A DNA stretch of 6,797 nucleotides from Gemmatimonadota bacterium (GCA_016207445.1 JACQPS010000242.1:1-6797), one strand, 5' to 3'. Numbered from the stretch's first letter, positions 1 to 5,864 are shown. Notes: generated by a model from the sequence alone, not told the origin. A program made the numbers and translations.

Positions 1-872
1 GCCACCCGCAGCACGCTCCAGTCCTGAGCTTTCGTCCAGTCGCGGAAGCCCTTCCAGCCGACCTCGGGGTATTCCTGGCGCAGCTTCGGGATCGCGGCGC
101 TGTAGCCGACCCGGTCGAACCACTCGTACATCGTGGCGAAGTCCTCGCTCCACGAGCGCACCTGCTCCAGCGGCTGCTGCACGTATTCGATCTGCCGACC
201 GGCCGCTTGGGTCAGGATCCGCGCCATGTCGCTCCCGGAGAGCTCGTCCGAGGCGATGTCGATGCGCTGCCCCAGGAACGGCTCCCGCAGCTCGATGACC
301 ATGGCGTCGAAGCGGCCGATGTTCTCGACCGCGATCTGCTGCAGCTTGCGCTCGGGCGGGATCGCCATCGCGAAACTCCCTGCCTGCAACCCCGGCAGCC
401 ACCAGGGGGACAGCAGGTTCTCCATGAAGAAGACCGGAGCCACGATGGTGTAGGGCACGGCCAGCTCGGCCAGGTGCTGTTCGACGCGGTACTTGCTGTC
501 GAAGTGCGGGATGCCCGTCTTCTGGTCGGCGCTCGCAACCGAGGTGTAGACGATGTGCTTGACGCCGGCGCGTCGAGCCGCGTCCACGGCATTGATGCCC
601 TGGCGCGTCTCCGCCTCCATGCCGGCCTCGAACGGCGTCGACATGATGAAGGCCGCATCGGCGCCGCGCGCCGCACGCTCGATGCTCGCGCCATCCTCGA
701 AATCGCCCTGCACCACTTCGGCGCCCCGCCCCTTCAGCTTCTCGGCCGCCGCGGATGTGGGTTTGCGCGTGAACGCCCGCACGTGGTGCCCCCGCTCGAG
801 CAGCTCACGGGCGACGGCGCCACCCTGCTGGCCGGTCGCGCCCGTGACCAGCACTGTGAGTGGCTTCGCCAT
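1..872 (-). CDS. NmrA-like NAD(P)-binding oxidoreductase (3' end off window)
   Basis: This reading frame has no stop codon inside the window; 290 codons are visible from the ATG at 872 down to the left edge. The N-terminus is a Rossmann beta-alpha-beta unit with a nucleotide-binding GxxGxxG motif (G11, G14, G17), followed by an R-K pair (R36, K37) of the kind that often favours NADPH. Further NmrA/atypical-SDR signatures are GDFED near residues 57-61, VYTSVASAD near 108-116, FDSKYRVE near 124-131 and PVFFMENLL near 146-154. The C-terminal half ends with a tryptophan-rich stretch (GWKGFRDWTKAQDW) typical of the last residues of this family, so only a few codons are probably missing. The start is fixed by a perfect AGGAGG seven bases upstream. 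Family members are either redox-sensing regulators (fungal NmrA, human HSCARG) or NADPH-dependent quinone or aromatic reductases; the substrate here is unknown. The kelch gene lies 94 bases upstream on the same strand, so co-transcription is possible. Confidence 0.9.
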   Translation of the reverse strand, partial: MAKPLTVLVTGATGQQGGAVARELLERGHHVRAFTRKPTSAAAEKLKGRGAEVVQGDFEDGASIERAARGADAAFIMSTPFEAGMEAETRQGINAVDAARRAGVKHIVYTSVASADQKTGIPHFDSKYRVEQHLAELAVPYTIVAPVFFMENLLSPWWLPGLQAGSFAMAIPPERKLQQIAVENIGRFDAMVIELREPFLGQRIDIASDELSGSDMARILTQAAGRQIEYVQQPLEQVRSWSEDFATMYEWFDRVGYSAAIPKLRQEYPEVGWKGFRDWTKAQDWSVLRV

Positions 873-879
873 AGACGCT

Positions 880-885
880 CCTCCT
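880..885 (-). promoter_or_regulatory. Shine-Dalgarno of the NmrA-like gene
   Basis: The minus strand reads AGGAGG seven bases before the ATG at 872. This settles the start of the partial NmrA-like gene. Confidence 0.8.
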
Positions 886-966
886 TTGCTGGCGGTGTGA
901 GTCCCTCAGCCTAATGCGGCGGCAGAGCCGCGCGGTTCCGACGATGGGACCGAAAGCGTTCCAGCC

Positions 967-2010
967 TCACCCGCCCGCCGGCACCAGCCGCTCGTTCGCG
1001 CCGCTGAAGGCGAAGCCCGGCTGCGGCCCGCCCGAGATCACGTAGATCGCGCCGCCGACCGCGGCCGCGCCCAGCCCGTGCCGGGCGGTCGGCATGCGCG
1101 GCAGCGACTCCCAGCGGCCGCTCGCGGCACGGTAGCGCTCGGCCTCATCGAACGTCTTCGAGACCGCGCCGAAGGTCTCGCCGCCGAAGATGTAGACGTA
1201 CTCGCCCAGGGCGACGACGGCGACGCCGCTCCGCCCGGTGGGCACCGGCGCCGCCGTCGCCCACCGATCCGTTCCCGGGTCATAGACTTCGTTTGCCGTG
1301 AGCGTGGCGTTTCCGGGAACCCGTCCGGCGAGCGCGTAGATCTTGCCGCCCAGCGAGGCCGCGCCCAGATGGTTGCGCGCGGTCGGCATGGGCGCCCGCC
1401 GGCTCCACGTGTCGGTGGCCGGGTCGTAGACCTCGTGCGTACCCACGGAGTTACCGGCGGCCGTGCCGTGCAGGTGCGGTTCGAGACCGGTCGGGTCGGC
1501 CACGGTGCCGCCGATCGCATGGATCTTCCCACCCAGCACCGTCACGCCCATGGCGCCGCGCGGCGTGGGCATGGGCGCGCCCTCGCTCCACCGCCGTGTC
1601 GCGAGATCGTAGATGTGCACCGCGCCGGTGGGGTCGAACGTGTTCTCGCGATAGCCGCCGACGATGTACAGCTTGCCATCCAGGTGGACGAGGCCCGCGT
1701 GGTTCACGCCCTCCGGAATCGAGTCCGGCGACGTCCACTGGTCCCGGGCGGGATCGTAGACGAACACGGCCCGTGGCGCCGACGCGGTCTCTCCGCTCTC
1801 GCGCTTGAATCCTCCGATCACGTAGATGAGCTCCCCGTCGGTCGCCACGCTCACCTCCGTGCGCGACTCGGGCATGGGCGCCCGCTGCTCCCAGCGAGCC
1901 CGGACGGTCGGGATCTGGCCGGGCTCTGCGCCGGCGTTGCAGCGCGTAAGCAGCGGGACGAGAAGCAGCGCCGCGAGGCGCATCAGGTTCCGTGTGCTCC
2001 AGACGGGCAT
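967..2010 (-). CDS. Exported kelch-repeat beta-propeller protein
   Basis: The protein has 347 residues. The N-terminus has a basic stretch (R7 to R11), a hydrophobic core (RLAALLLVPLL, 11-21) and then TRCNAGA, which reads as a Sec signal peptide. C24 is not in a good lipobox because R23 sits at -1, so lipoprotein anchoring is doubtful. The mature part is six kelch blades. Each has a G-G (or G-G-like) pair ending a beta strand (YVIGG 63-67, YIVGG 115-119, HAIGG 164-168, YALAG 225-229, YIFGG 273-277, YVISGG 323-328), and most have a downstream VYDP and a W (for example 84-92, 193-202 and 242-250). The repeating APMP-x-x-R motif (45-50, 146-151, 206-212) marks the blade-to-blade linkers. Six blades could close one propeller. 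The start is supported by GGAGG four bases upstream; the alternative Met10 has no such site. Bacterial kelch proteins of this type are usually binding or structural domains, some with sialic-acid or carbohydrate roles. No catalytic residues can be assigned here, so the function is unknown. Confidence 0.88.
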   Translation of the reverse strand: MPVWSTRNLMRLAALLLVPLLTRCNAGAEPGQIPTVRARWEQRAPMPESRTEVSVATDGELIYVIGGFKRESGETASAPRAVFVYDPARDQWTSPDSIPEGVNHAGLVHLDGKLYIVGGYRENTFDPTGAVHIYDLATRRWSEGAPMPTPRGAMGVTVLGGKIHAIGGTVADPTGLEPHLHGTAAGNSVGTHEVYDPATDTWSRRAPMPTARNHLGAASLGGKIYALAGRVPGNATLTANEVYDPGTDRWATAAPVPTGRSGVAVVALGEYVYIFGGETFGAVSKTFDEAERYRAASGRWESLPRMPTARHGLGAAAVGGAIYVISGGPQPGFAFSGANERLVPAGG

Positions 2011-2199
2011 ACTGCCTCCATTGGCCTGAAAGGGATCACACGCTGCAGCGGAGCTGTCATGGCAGGATCGGATGCACCATACGCGTGAGCGGTTCCGGCG
2101 GCAACGCCGCAGACGCCTTGGGAAGCGTCGCCCGCGCCGTTATTTTGATCGCACTCCCGCAACGTTCATGATCAAACCCATCGCAACCTGGAGCCTCCG
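2011..2199. promoter_or_regulatory. Divergent intergenic region (kelch / TPR genes)
   Basis: These 189 bases separate two divergent starts and must hold both promoters. The clearest element is an inverted repeat, TTTGATC at 2144-2150 and GATCAAA at 2170-2176, with a 19-base spacer, 24 bases upstream of the TPR start codon. It lies in an AT-richer patch than the rest of the region. A TTGATC at 2145-2150 could serve as a -35 for the plus strand, but the matching -10 (ATGATC at 2168) is poor. GGAG at 2190-2193 is the ribosome binding site of the TPR gene. No convincing promoter for the kelch gene was found. Confidence 0.35.
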
Positions 2200-3189
2200 A
2201 TGAGAGCCGTCCCGGCCGCGCTCTGGCCCGCGGCGCTGCTCCTCCTCCCCCTGCTGGCCGTCCCGCTCCCGGCGCAGCAGGCGCCCGCGCCCGCCAAGGT
2301 CGCGCAAGAGCCGCCGGAGGCGACGTCGCTCCTCGGGATGCCGTTGCACCGCCCCCCGCTGGCGCCCGAGACCCGCGACCGGCTCGAGCAGCAGCTCGCG
2401 GACGCGCGCGCCGACTACACACGCAACCCACTGGACCCCGACCGTATCATCTGGCTCGGCCGCCGCACCGCCTACCTGGGCCGCTACCGCGAGGCCATTG
2501 CCATCTTCAGCGAGGGCGCTTGGAAGTACCCGGAGGACCCGCGCTTCTACCGGCACCGCGGCCACCGTTACATCACGGTCCGCGAGCTGGACAACGCGAT
2601 CCGCGACCTGGAGCAGGCGGCCGCGCTCGTGCGCGGCAGATCCGACCAGGTCGAACCCGACGGCATGCCCAATCCCTACAACATCCCGACCAGCACGCTC
2701 CAGTCCAACATCTGGTATCATCTCGGCCTGGCGTACTACCTCCAGGGCGACTTCGAGAAAGCCCGCGCCGCCTACCTCGAGTGCCTGAAGGTCTCCACGA
2801 ACGATGACATGCTGGTCGCAACCACGGACTGGCTCTACCTGACCTACCGCCGGCTCGGCCGCCCGGACGAGGCCCGAAAGGTGCTCCGCCCGGTTCACGA
2901 GCACATGCGCATTCTGGAGAACCACGCCTATCATCGCCGGCTACTCCTGTACAAGGGCGAGCTTCCGGTGGACTCGTTCCTCAACGTGCAGAGCGAAGAC
3001 CCGGTCGAGCTCGCGACCTACGGCTATGGCGTGGGGACCTGGTACCTGGTCAACGGGCAGCGCGAGCGCGCGCTGGCGATGTTCCGCAAGCTGCTCGAGG
3101 GAAAGAACTGGGCGGCGTTCGGCTATATCGCGGCGGAGGCCGAATTGGCGCGCTACAACATTCAACACAGAGATCGCAAAGAACGCTAA
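2200..3189 (+). CDS. Exported tetratricopeptide-repeat (TPR) protein
   Basis: The protein has 329 residues. The N-terminus is a clear Sec signal peptide: R2, a hydrophobic core rich in Leu and Ala (about 6-22), and a likely cleavage after LPA at residue 25. A short Pro/Ala-rich linker follows (28-43). The rest is helical repeats with TPR spacing: about 82-114 (WLGRRTAYLGRYREAIAIF), 115-148, 170-203 (WYHLGLAYYLQGDFEKARAAY, a near-ideal TPR helix A/B pair), 211-236 (YRRLGRPDEARKVL) and 274-305 (WYLVNGQRERALAMF). The product is probably periplasmic and binds other proteins; the partner is unknown. GGAG six bases upstream supports the start. The last nine residues (about 321-329, strongly charged) and the TAA stop lie inside the left arm of a palindromic element, so the original C-terminus was probably different. 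Confidence 0.88.
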   Translation: MRAVPAALWPAALLLLPLLAVPLPAQQAPAPAKVAQEPPEATSLLGMPLHRPPLAPETRDRLEQQLADARADYTRNPLDPDRIIWLGRRTAYLGRYREAIAIFSEGAWKYPEDPRFYRHRGHRYITVRELDNAIRDLEQAAALVRGRSDQVEPDGMPNPYNIPTSTLQSNIWYHLGLAYYLQGDFEKARAAYLECLKVSTNDDMLVATTDWLYLTYRRLGRPDEARKVLRPVHEHMRILENHAYHRRLLLYKGELPVDSFLNVQSEDPVELATYGYGVGTWYLVNGQRERALAMFRKLLEGKNWAAFGYIAAEAELARYNIQHRDRKER

Positions 3190-3304
3190 GCAGATTCCAG
3201 AAGCGAGGACGAGACGGCGAACTAAAATCTATAATAGCTCGTTCGCCGGCCGTATCCACGTTTCCGGAATCTGCTCAGCGCTCCTTAGCGATCGCTGCGG
3301 TGAA
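3161..3304. repeat. MITE-like long imperfect palindrome
   Basis: The left arm (3161-3205) and right arm (3259-3304) are inverted copies matching at about 37 of 46 aligned positions by hand count. The best block is AGCAGATTCC, identical in both arms. Inside lies a second, perfect 8-bp inverted repeat, CGGCGAAC at 3215-3222 and GTTCGCCG at 3241-3248, around an AT-rich 18-base loop (3223-3240). The whole 144-base unit could fold into one long hairpin. There is no transposase. The left arm overlaps the 3' end of the TPR gene and the element fills the gap to the convergent SWIB gene. It may be a small non-autonomous mobile element or a REP-like sequence, and it may also block read-through between the two genes. 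Confidence 0.75.
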
Positions 3305-3320
3305 ACTTACGGCTACGCCG

Positions 3321-3608
3321 TCACAGCGGCTTCAGGTGCTGGTTCACCAGCTTGGTCATCTCGAACATCGAGACGCGGCTCTTCCCGCCGAACACCGCCC
3401 GCAGCTTGTCGTCGGCGTTGATCATCCGCTTCTCTTTCGGGTCCTGAAGGCCCTTCTGCTTGATGTAGTCCCAGAGCCGCTTCGTGACTTCCGTTCGCGG
3501 AATCGGCTCATTCCCCACGATCGCGGCCAGCTCCGGGCTCGGCTGTACCGGTTTCATCAGCGCCGGGCTAGGGGCGCGCTTCCCGCCGGCACTCTTCTCA
3601 GCAGCCAT
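3321..3608 (-). CDS. SWIB/MDM2-domain protein
   Basis: The protein has 95 residues. A basic, Ala/Ser/Pro-rich tail (1-20: K5, K10, R11, K19) is followed by a SWIB/MDM2 domain covering about 22-94. Recognisable landmarks are SPELAAIVG (24-32), PRTEVTKRLWDYIKQKGLQDP (37-57), KRMINADDKLRAVFG (60-74) and MFEMTKLVNQHLKPL (81-95). This fold binds short peptides in eukaryotic SWI/SNF subunits and MDM2. In bacteria it is known as a stand-alone small protein and, in Chlamydia, as a topoisomerase fusion; its bacterial role is not settled, though a nucleoid or DNA-topology role is often suggested. I chose the ATG at 3608 because a perfect AGGAGG lies five bases upstream; the frame stays open 36 codons further but those codons encode low-complexity sequence. 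It follows apaG on the same strand after a 207-base GC-rich gap and is convergent with the TPR gene. Confidence 0.9.
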   Translation of the reverse strand: MAAEKSAGGKRAPSPALMKPVQPSPELAAIVGNEPIPRTEVTKRLWDYIKQKGLQDPKEKRMINADDKLRAVFGGKSRVSMFEMTKLVNQHLKPL

Positions 3609-3815
3609 TTCATCCTCCTGAAAGTAGTGGGCCTCCCGCGCCGGCTTCGGCCGGGAGGGCGCAGCCGGACCGCGCCGCCCCGGGGGGCCGCGCGGAACGC
3701 CGCGCAGTTCGGGCAATCTTCGGACCGCCGCCGCGCCAGGGCGCCTTCGGCCGGCGGGAAAGTGCGCGTCGGGGGGCTCGGGGGAAAGGGGCGTCTCTCG
3801 GGGAGGGCGCAGCGC
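3609..3815 (-). other. GC-rich, structured gap upstream of the SWIB gene
   Basis: These 207 bases between apaG and the SWIB gene hold no credible gene. The strongest structure is a hairpin at 3632-3658: arms CCTCCCG and CGGGAGG, a one-base bulge, an inner GCCG/CGGC stem and a GCTT loop. It ends 23 bases before the SWIB start codon and upstream of its Shine-Dalgarno. A second GC-only inverted pair (CCGCGC and GCGCGG) lies near 3670-3700. No U-tract follows the first hairpin in the minus-strand transcript, so it does not look like a classic intrinsic terminator for apaG. A structured 5' leader of the SWIB mRNA is an alternative. Confidence 0.4.
3614..3619 (-). promoter_or_regulatory. Shine-Dalgarno deciding the SWIB start
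   Basis: The minus strand reads AGGAGG five bases before the ATG at 3608. It rules in this start over the longer open frame reaching to 3716. Confidence 0.8.
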
Positions 3816-4202
3816 TCACGCTTGCGCCGCGGACGCGCTCAGGTCAAAGCGAGGGATTTCCGCGTCGAAGTCCGAGTTGTCCGTGCGACGAAAGTGGTAA
3901 AATCCATCCATATGGCCGCTGGCCGACTGGAGGACACAGAAGCTTTCGTACTCGTGGACATCGCCGGGGGCCAGCACGGGCTGCTGACCGACGACGCCCT
4001 CGCCGTCGACCACGATGTCGCCTCCCACCGGGTCATGGATATGCCAGTGGCGGCGGAGGAGCTGCGCGGTGCGCTCGCCCACGTTCTCGATGCGGACGCG
4101 GTAGACGAAGACGAAGCGCCCCTGCTCCGGCTCGGACTGCTCGGCGAGGAAGTAGGGCCGGACGGTGATGCGCATGTCGTTCGTGATGCGGTAGAAAAAC
4201 AT
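3816..4202 (-). CDS. apaG: ApaG (DUF525) protein
   Basis: The protein has 128 residues, close to the roughly 125 of E. coli ApaG, and is a single immunoglobulin-like ApaG domain. Family hallmarks are present in order: RFVFVYRVRIENVGERTAQLL (about 29-49), RRHWHIHD (50-57), GEGVVGQQPVLAPGDVHEYES (about 68-88), GHMDGFYHF (about 96-104) and the closing IPRFDLS. ApaG was linked to cobalt resistance and magnesium efflux in Salmonella (CorD), and later work points to nucleotide (Ap4A-type) binding in some homologues; the biochemical role remains uncertain. In enterobacteria it sits beside apaH and ksgA, but neither is here. The ATG at 4202 fits the family length. No Shine-Dalgarno is visible, but the hexamer CATATT ends exactly six bases upstream, as in leaderless genes. 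The open frame continues well upstream but would overlap the divergent ATP-grasp gene. Confidence 0.93.
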   Translation of the reverse strand: MFFYRITNDMRITVRPYFLAEQSEPEQGRFVFVYRVRIENVGERTAQLLRRHWHIHDPVGGDIVVDGEGVVGQQPVLAPGDVHEYESFCVLQSASGHMDGFYHFRRTDNSDFDAEIPRFDLSASAAQA

Positions 4203-4262
4203 GGCGGGAATATGCGGGGACGCCAGCTTCCCTGCCAGGCCGGGCCGGCGTAGCTTGCGGCC
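4203..4262. promoter_or_regulatory. Compact divergent promoter, possibly leaderless on both sides
   Basis: Only 60 bases separate the apaG and ATP-grasp start codons. On the minus strand CATATT (4209-4214) is followed by six bases and the apaG ATG. On the plus strand TAGCTT (4251-4256), a TANNNT hexamer, is followed by six bases and the GTG. Neither gene has a Shine-Dalgarno. In bacteria with leaderless mRNAs (for example Deinococcus and actinobacteria) a -10 box at this distance places transcription start at the start codon. The -35 matches are weak (TTCCCT at 4228 for the plus strand), so this remains a proposal. Confidence 0.45.
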
Positions 4263-5537
4263 GTGGCGCGCGTTCTCCTTCTCCTGGCGAGCAGCAGCTA
4301 CCGCGCGGATGCCTTTCTCGAAGCGGCCCGGCGGCTGGGCGTGGACGTGGCGGTCGGCTCGGACCACGAGTCGACGCTCGCCACCTTCACGCCGGGCGCC
4401 GCGCTGCGCGTGGATTTCGCGGATGTGACCGGCTCGACGTCGGCTGTGGTGGCTTTCGCGCGCAGCTTCCCGCTGGATGCGGTGGTCGCTGCGGAAGACG
4501 ACGGCGTGGTGCTGGCGGCAACGGCGGCCGAGGCGCTCGGGCTCCCGCATAACTCTGTGGAGTCCGTCCGCGCCGCGCGCTACAAGGATCTGACCCGGCG
4601 CGCGCTGGCCGCGGCAGGCCTGCCCACGCCACGTTTCCTCGTGGTCCCCGCAACGACCGACGCCGCACGACTCTTGCCGCAAGTGGAGTTTCCATGCGTG
4701 GTCAAGCCGGTCGCGCTGGCGGCGAGCCGGGGCGTGGTCCGCGCCGATGACGCGCAGCAGTTCGTCGCGGCGTTCCGCCGCGTAGCCGCCCTGGTCACCC
4801 CTCCCTCCGCACCTCCCTCGCCCACGCCCGCGCCCGCGCCCTCACCCGCGCCCGCGCCCTCACCCCTGCCCTCGCCCTCACCCTCGCTCCTCGTGGAAAG
4901 CTACATCCCCGGCGTCGAAGTCGCGCTGGAGGGGCTCCTGGTCGAGGGTGAGTTGCGCGTGCTGGCGCTGCTGGACAAGCCGGACCCGCTCGAGGGCCCG
5001 TACTTCGAGGAGACGATCTACGTCACTCCCTCGCGTCTGCCGGGCATCGCGCAGGAGGCGATCGTGCGCTGCGCGGCGGAAGCCGCGCGCGCGTTGGGTT
5101 TGCGGCACGGCCCCGTGCACGCCGAGCTGCGCTGGAACGACGGCGGCGTCTGGCCGCTCGAGCTCGCCCCGCGCTCGATCGGTGGGCTGTGCTCGCGCAT
5201 TTTTCGCTTTCGCGCGGGCATGTCGCTCGAGGAGCTGATCCTGCGTCACGCGCTCCGGCTGCCGGTCGCGGCCGAGCGGGCGAGCGGCGCTGGCGGCGTG
5301 ATGATGATCCCGATCCCGGGGCGGGGCACGCTGCGCGCGGTGCACGGCGTGGAGGAGGCGCGCGCGGTTTCCGGCGTGGACGACGTCGTCATCAGCATCC
5401 CTCTCGGACAAGAGGTGGTACCGCTGCCCGAGGGGAACCGCTACCTCGGCTTCATCTTCGCGCGAGGCGAGACGCCGGAGGCGACCGAAGCTGCGCTGCG
5501 CAGGGCGCACGGCCGGCTGCACTTCCGCCTCGACTGA
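4263..5537 (+). CDS. ATP-grasp ligase-like protein with Pro-rich insert
   Basis: The protein has 424 residues. Order: an N-terminal Rossmann-like pre-ATP domain (1-105; VLLLLASSSYRADAFLEAARRLG), an ATP-grasp domain (about 105-335) and a C-terminal domain (about 343-424) resembling the L-amino-acid-ligase C-terminal domain (LAL_C2). ATP-binding features are RYKDLTRRALAAAGLPTP (106-123), FPCVVKP with K148, an S-R-G loop (155-157), and LLVESYIPGVEVALEGLL (209-226). The metal site reads HAELR (E288) and LELAPRSIGG (E300, R304). The family is known to form amide or peptide bonds via an acyl phosphate (BacD-type ligases, carbamoyl-phosphate synthase relatives); the substrate here is unknown. An in-frame TAG at 4251 means that GTG at 4263 is the earliest possible start, and the sequence matches the family from there. 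A Pro/Ala/Ser-only segment (179-208) interrupts the ATP-grasp domain. The gene is transcribed divergently from apaG. Confidence 0.85.
   Translation: MARVLLLLASSSYRADAFLEAARRLGVDVAVGSDHESTLATFTPGAALRVDFADVTGSTSAVVAFARSFPLDAVVAAEDDGVVLAATAAEALGLPHNSVESVRAARYKDLTRRALAAAGLPTPRFLVVPATTDAARLLPQVEFPCVVKPVALAASRGVVRADDAQQFVAAFRRVAALVTPPSAPPSPTPAPAPSPAPAPSPLPSPSPSLLVESYIPGVEVALEGLLVEGELRVLALLDKPDPLEGPYFEETIYVTPSRLPGIAQEAIVRCAAEAARALGLRHGPVHAELRWNDGGVWPLELAPRSIGGLCSRIFRFRAGMSLEELILRHALRLPVAAERASGAGGVMMIPIPGRGTLRAVHGVEEARAVSGVDDVVISIPLGQEVVPLPEGNRYLGFIFARGETPEATEAALRRAHGRLHFRLD
4797..4886 (+). repeat. In-frame proline-codon tandem repeat in the ATP-grasp gene
   Basis: A C-rich, six-base-periodic tract encodes residues 179-208, almost entirely Pro, Ala and Ser. 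It contains a perfect 18-base tandem duplication (4827-4844 and 4845-4862), each copy encoding PAPAPS, followed by variant units encoding PLPSPSPS. All unit lengths are multiples of three, so gain or loss of copies keeps the frame. Replication slippage is the likely origin. Confidence 0.85.
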
Positions 5538-5559
5538 ATCCCGCAGGCTGCCGTCAGCG

Positions 5560-5640
5560 TAGGGACCAGGGGTCAGGGGTCAGGGATCAGCATGGTCGCC
5601 CGGGCCGCGCTGACCCCTGAGCCCTGGCCCCTGACCCCTA
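5560..5640. repeat. Palindrome built of GGGGTCA-type heptads
   Basis: The left arm (5560-5597) is four heptads in a row, GGGACCA, GGGGTCA, GGGGTCA and GGGATCA. The right arm (about 5603-5640) is the inverse, TGACCCC, TGAGCCC, TGGCCCC and TGACCCC in variant form. The centre holds the self-complementary GCCCGGGC (5598-5605). Arms match at about 29 of 38 positions by hand alignment. It sits between the ATP-grasp stop (5537) and the small membrane-protein gene (5658), eight bases before that gene's Shine-Dalgarno. It could form a strong hairpin that limits read-through, but there is no T-tract. Similar heptad repeats occur dispersed in several environmental genomes. Confidence 0.8.
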
Positions 5641-5657
5641 TTTGCGCGGAGGCTTAA

Positions 5658-5855
5658 ATGGCACTCGTGGCGAAGATCGGTGTGCTGGCCGGGCTGGCGC
5701 TGGTGGGAATCGCCGTGCTCAAGCTGGCGCTCGGGTTGGTCGGCTCGCTGGTGGGGTTCCTTTTGGGCGCGGTCGTGAAGGTCGCGCTGATCCTGCTGTT
5801 CGGCTGGCTCTTGCTGAAGGCGTGGCGGTATCTGGCGAGAAAGCCGGCGATTTGA
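5658..5855 (+). CDS. Small hydrophobic membrane protein (hypothetical)
   Basis: The protein has 65 residues and is nearly all hydrophobic (Leu, Val, Ala, Gly, Ile). Three hydrophobic stretches, about 7-21, 23-40 and 42-53, are separated by single lysines (K6, K22, K41), and the end is basic (KAWRYLARK, 54-62). Two transmembrane helices with a short glycine-rich turn, or a re-entrant hairpin, would fit, with the basic tail in the cytoplasm. GGAGG lies five bases before the ATG, which with the composition makes the gene credible. I recognise no named family. The glycine spacing could allow helix packing or oligomerisation, but no function can be assigned. The gene is flanked on both sides by palindromic repeats and is convergent with nfuA. 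Confidence 0.7.
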   Translation: MALVAKIGVLAGLALVGIAVLKLALGLVGSLVGFLLGAVVKVALILLFGWLLLKAWRYLARKPAI

Positions 5856-5864
5856 CGCGCAAGC

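Noticed and set aside
207..914. Long plus-strand open frame opposite the NmrA-like gene
   Set aside because: It is antisense to a frame with a full Rossmann signature and AGGAGG. Its translation is low-complexity Arg/Asp/His/Val-rich sequence, typical of a high-GC shadow.
916..931. GCGGC/GCCGC hairpin after the kelch stop
   Set aside because: The stem is only five bases, there is no T-tract, and such stems are common by chance at this GC content.
1078..2088. 336-codon plus-strand frame opposite the kelch gene
   Set aside because: It is an Arg/Gly/Ala-rich translation without domains, and the opposite strand has six clear kelch blades.
2140..2934. 264-codon minus-strand frame across the TPR gene
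   Set aside because: It lies opposite a signal-peptide plus TPR protein; its own sequence has no motif and its start has no ribosome binding site.
3230..3235. Perfect TATAAT on the plus strand in the palindrome loop
   Set aside because: There is no usable -35 at 16-18 bases and no downstream gene in that direction; an AT-rich loop makes such a match likely by chance.
3309..3321. ACGGC-TAC-GCCGT hairpin touching the SWIB stop codon
   Set aside because: Short stem and weak T content downstream (AAGTTTC); too little to call a terminator, although a similar hairpin overlaps the nfuA stop.
3300..4253. 317-codon plus-strand frame across the SWIB and apaG genes
   Set aside because: Two recognisable families lie on the other strand, and this frame only exists because high GC removes stops.
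4203..4682. Upstream extension of apaG to 4682
   Set aside because: It would add 160 residues unlike ApaG and overlap the ATP-grasp gene; the family length fits the ATG at 4202.
4878..5522. 214-codon minus-strand frame inside the ATP-grasp gene
   Set aside because: It is antisense low-complexity sequence opposite conserved ATP-grasp motifs.
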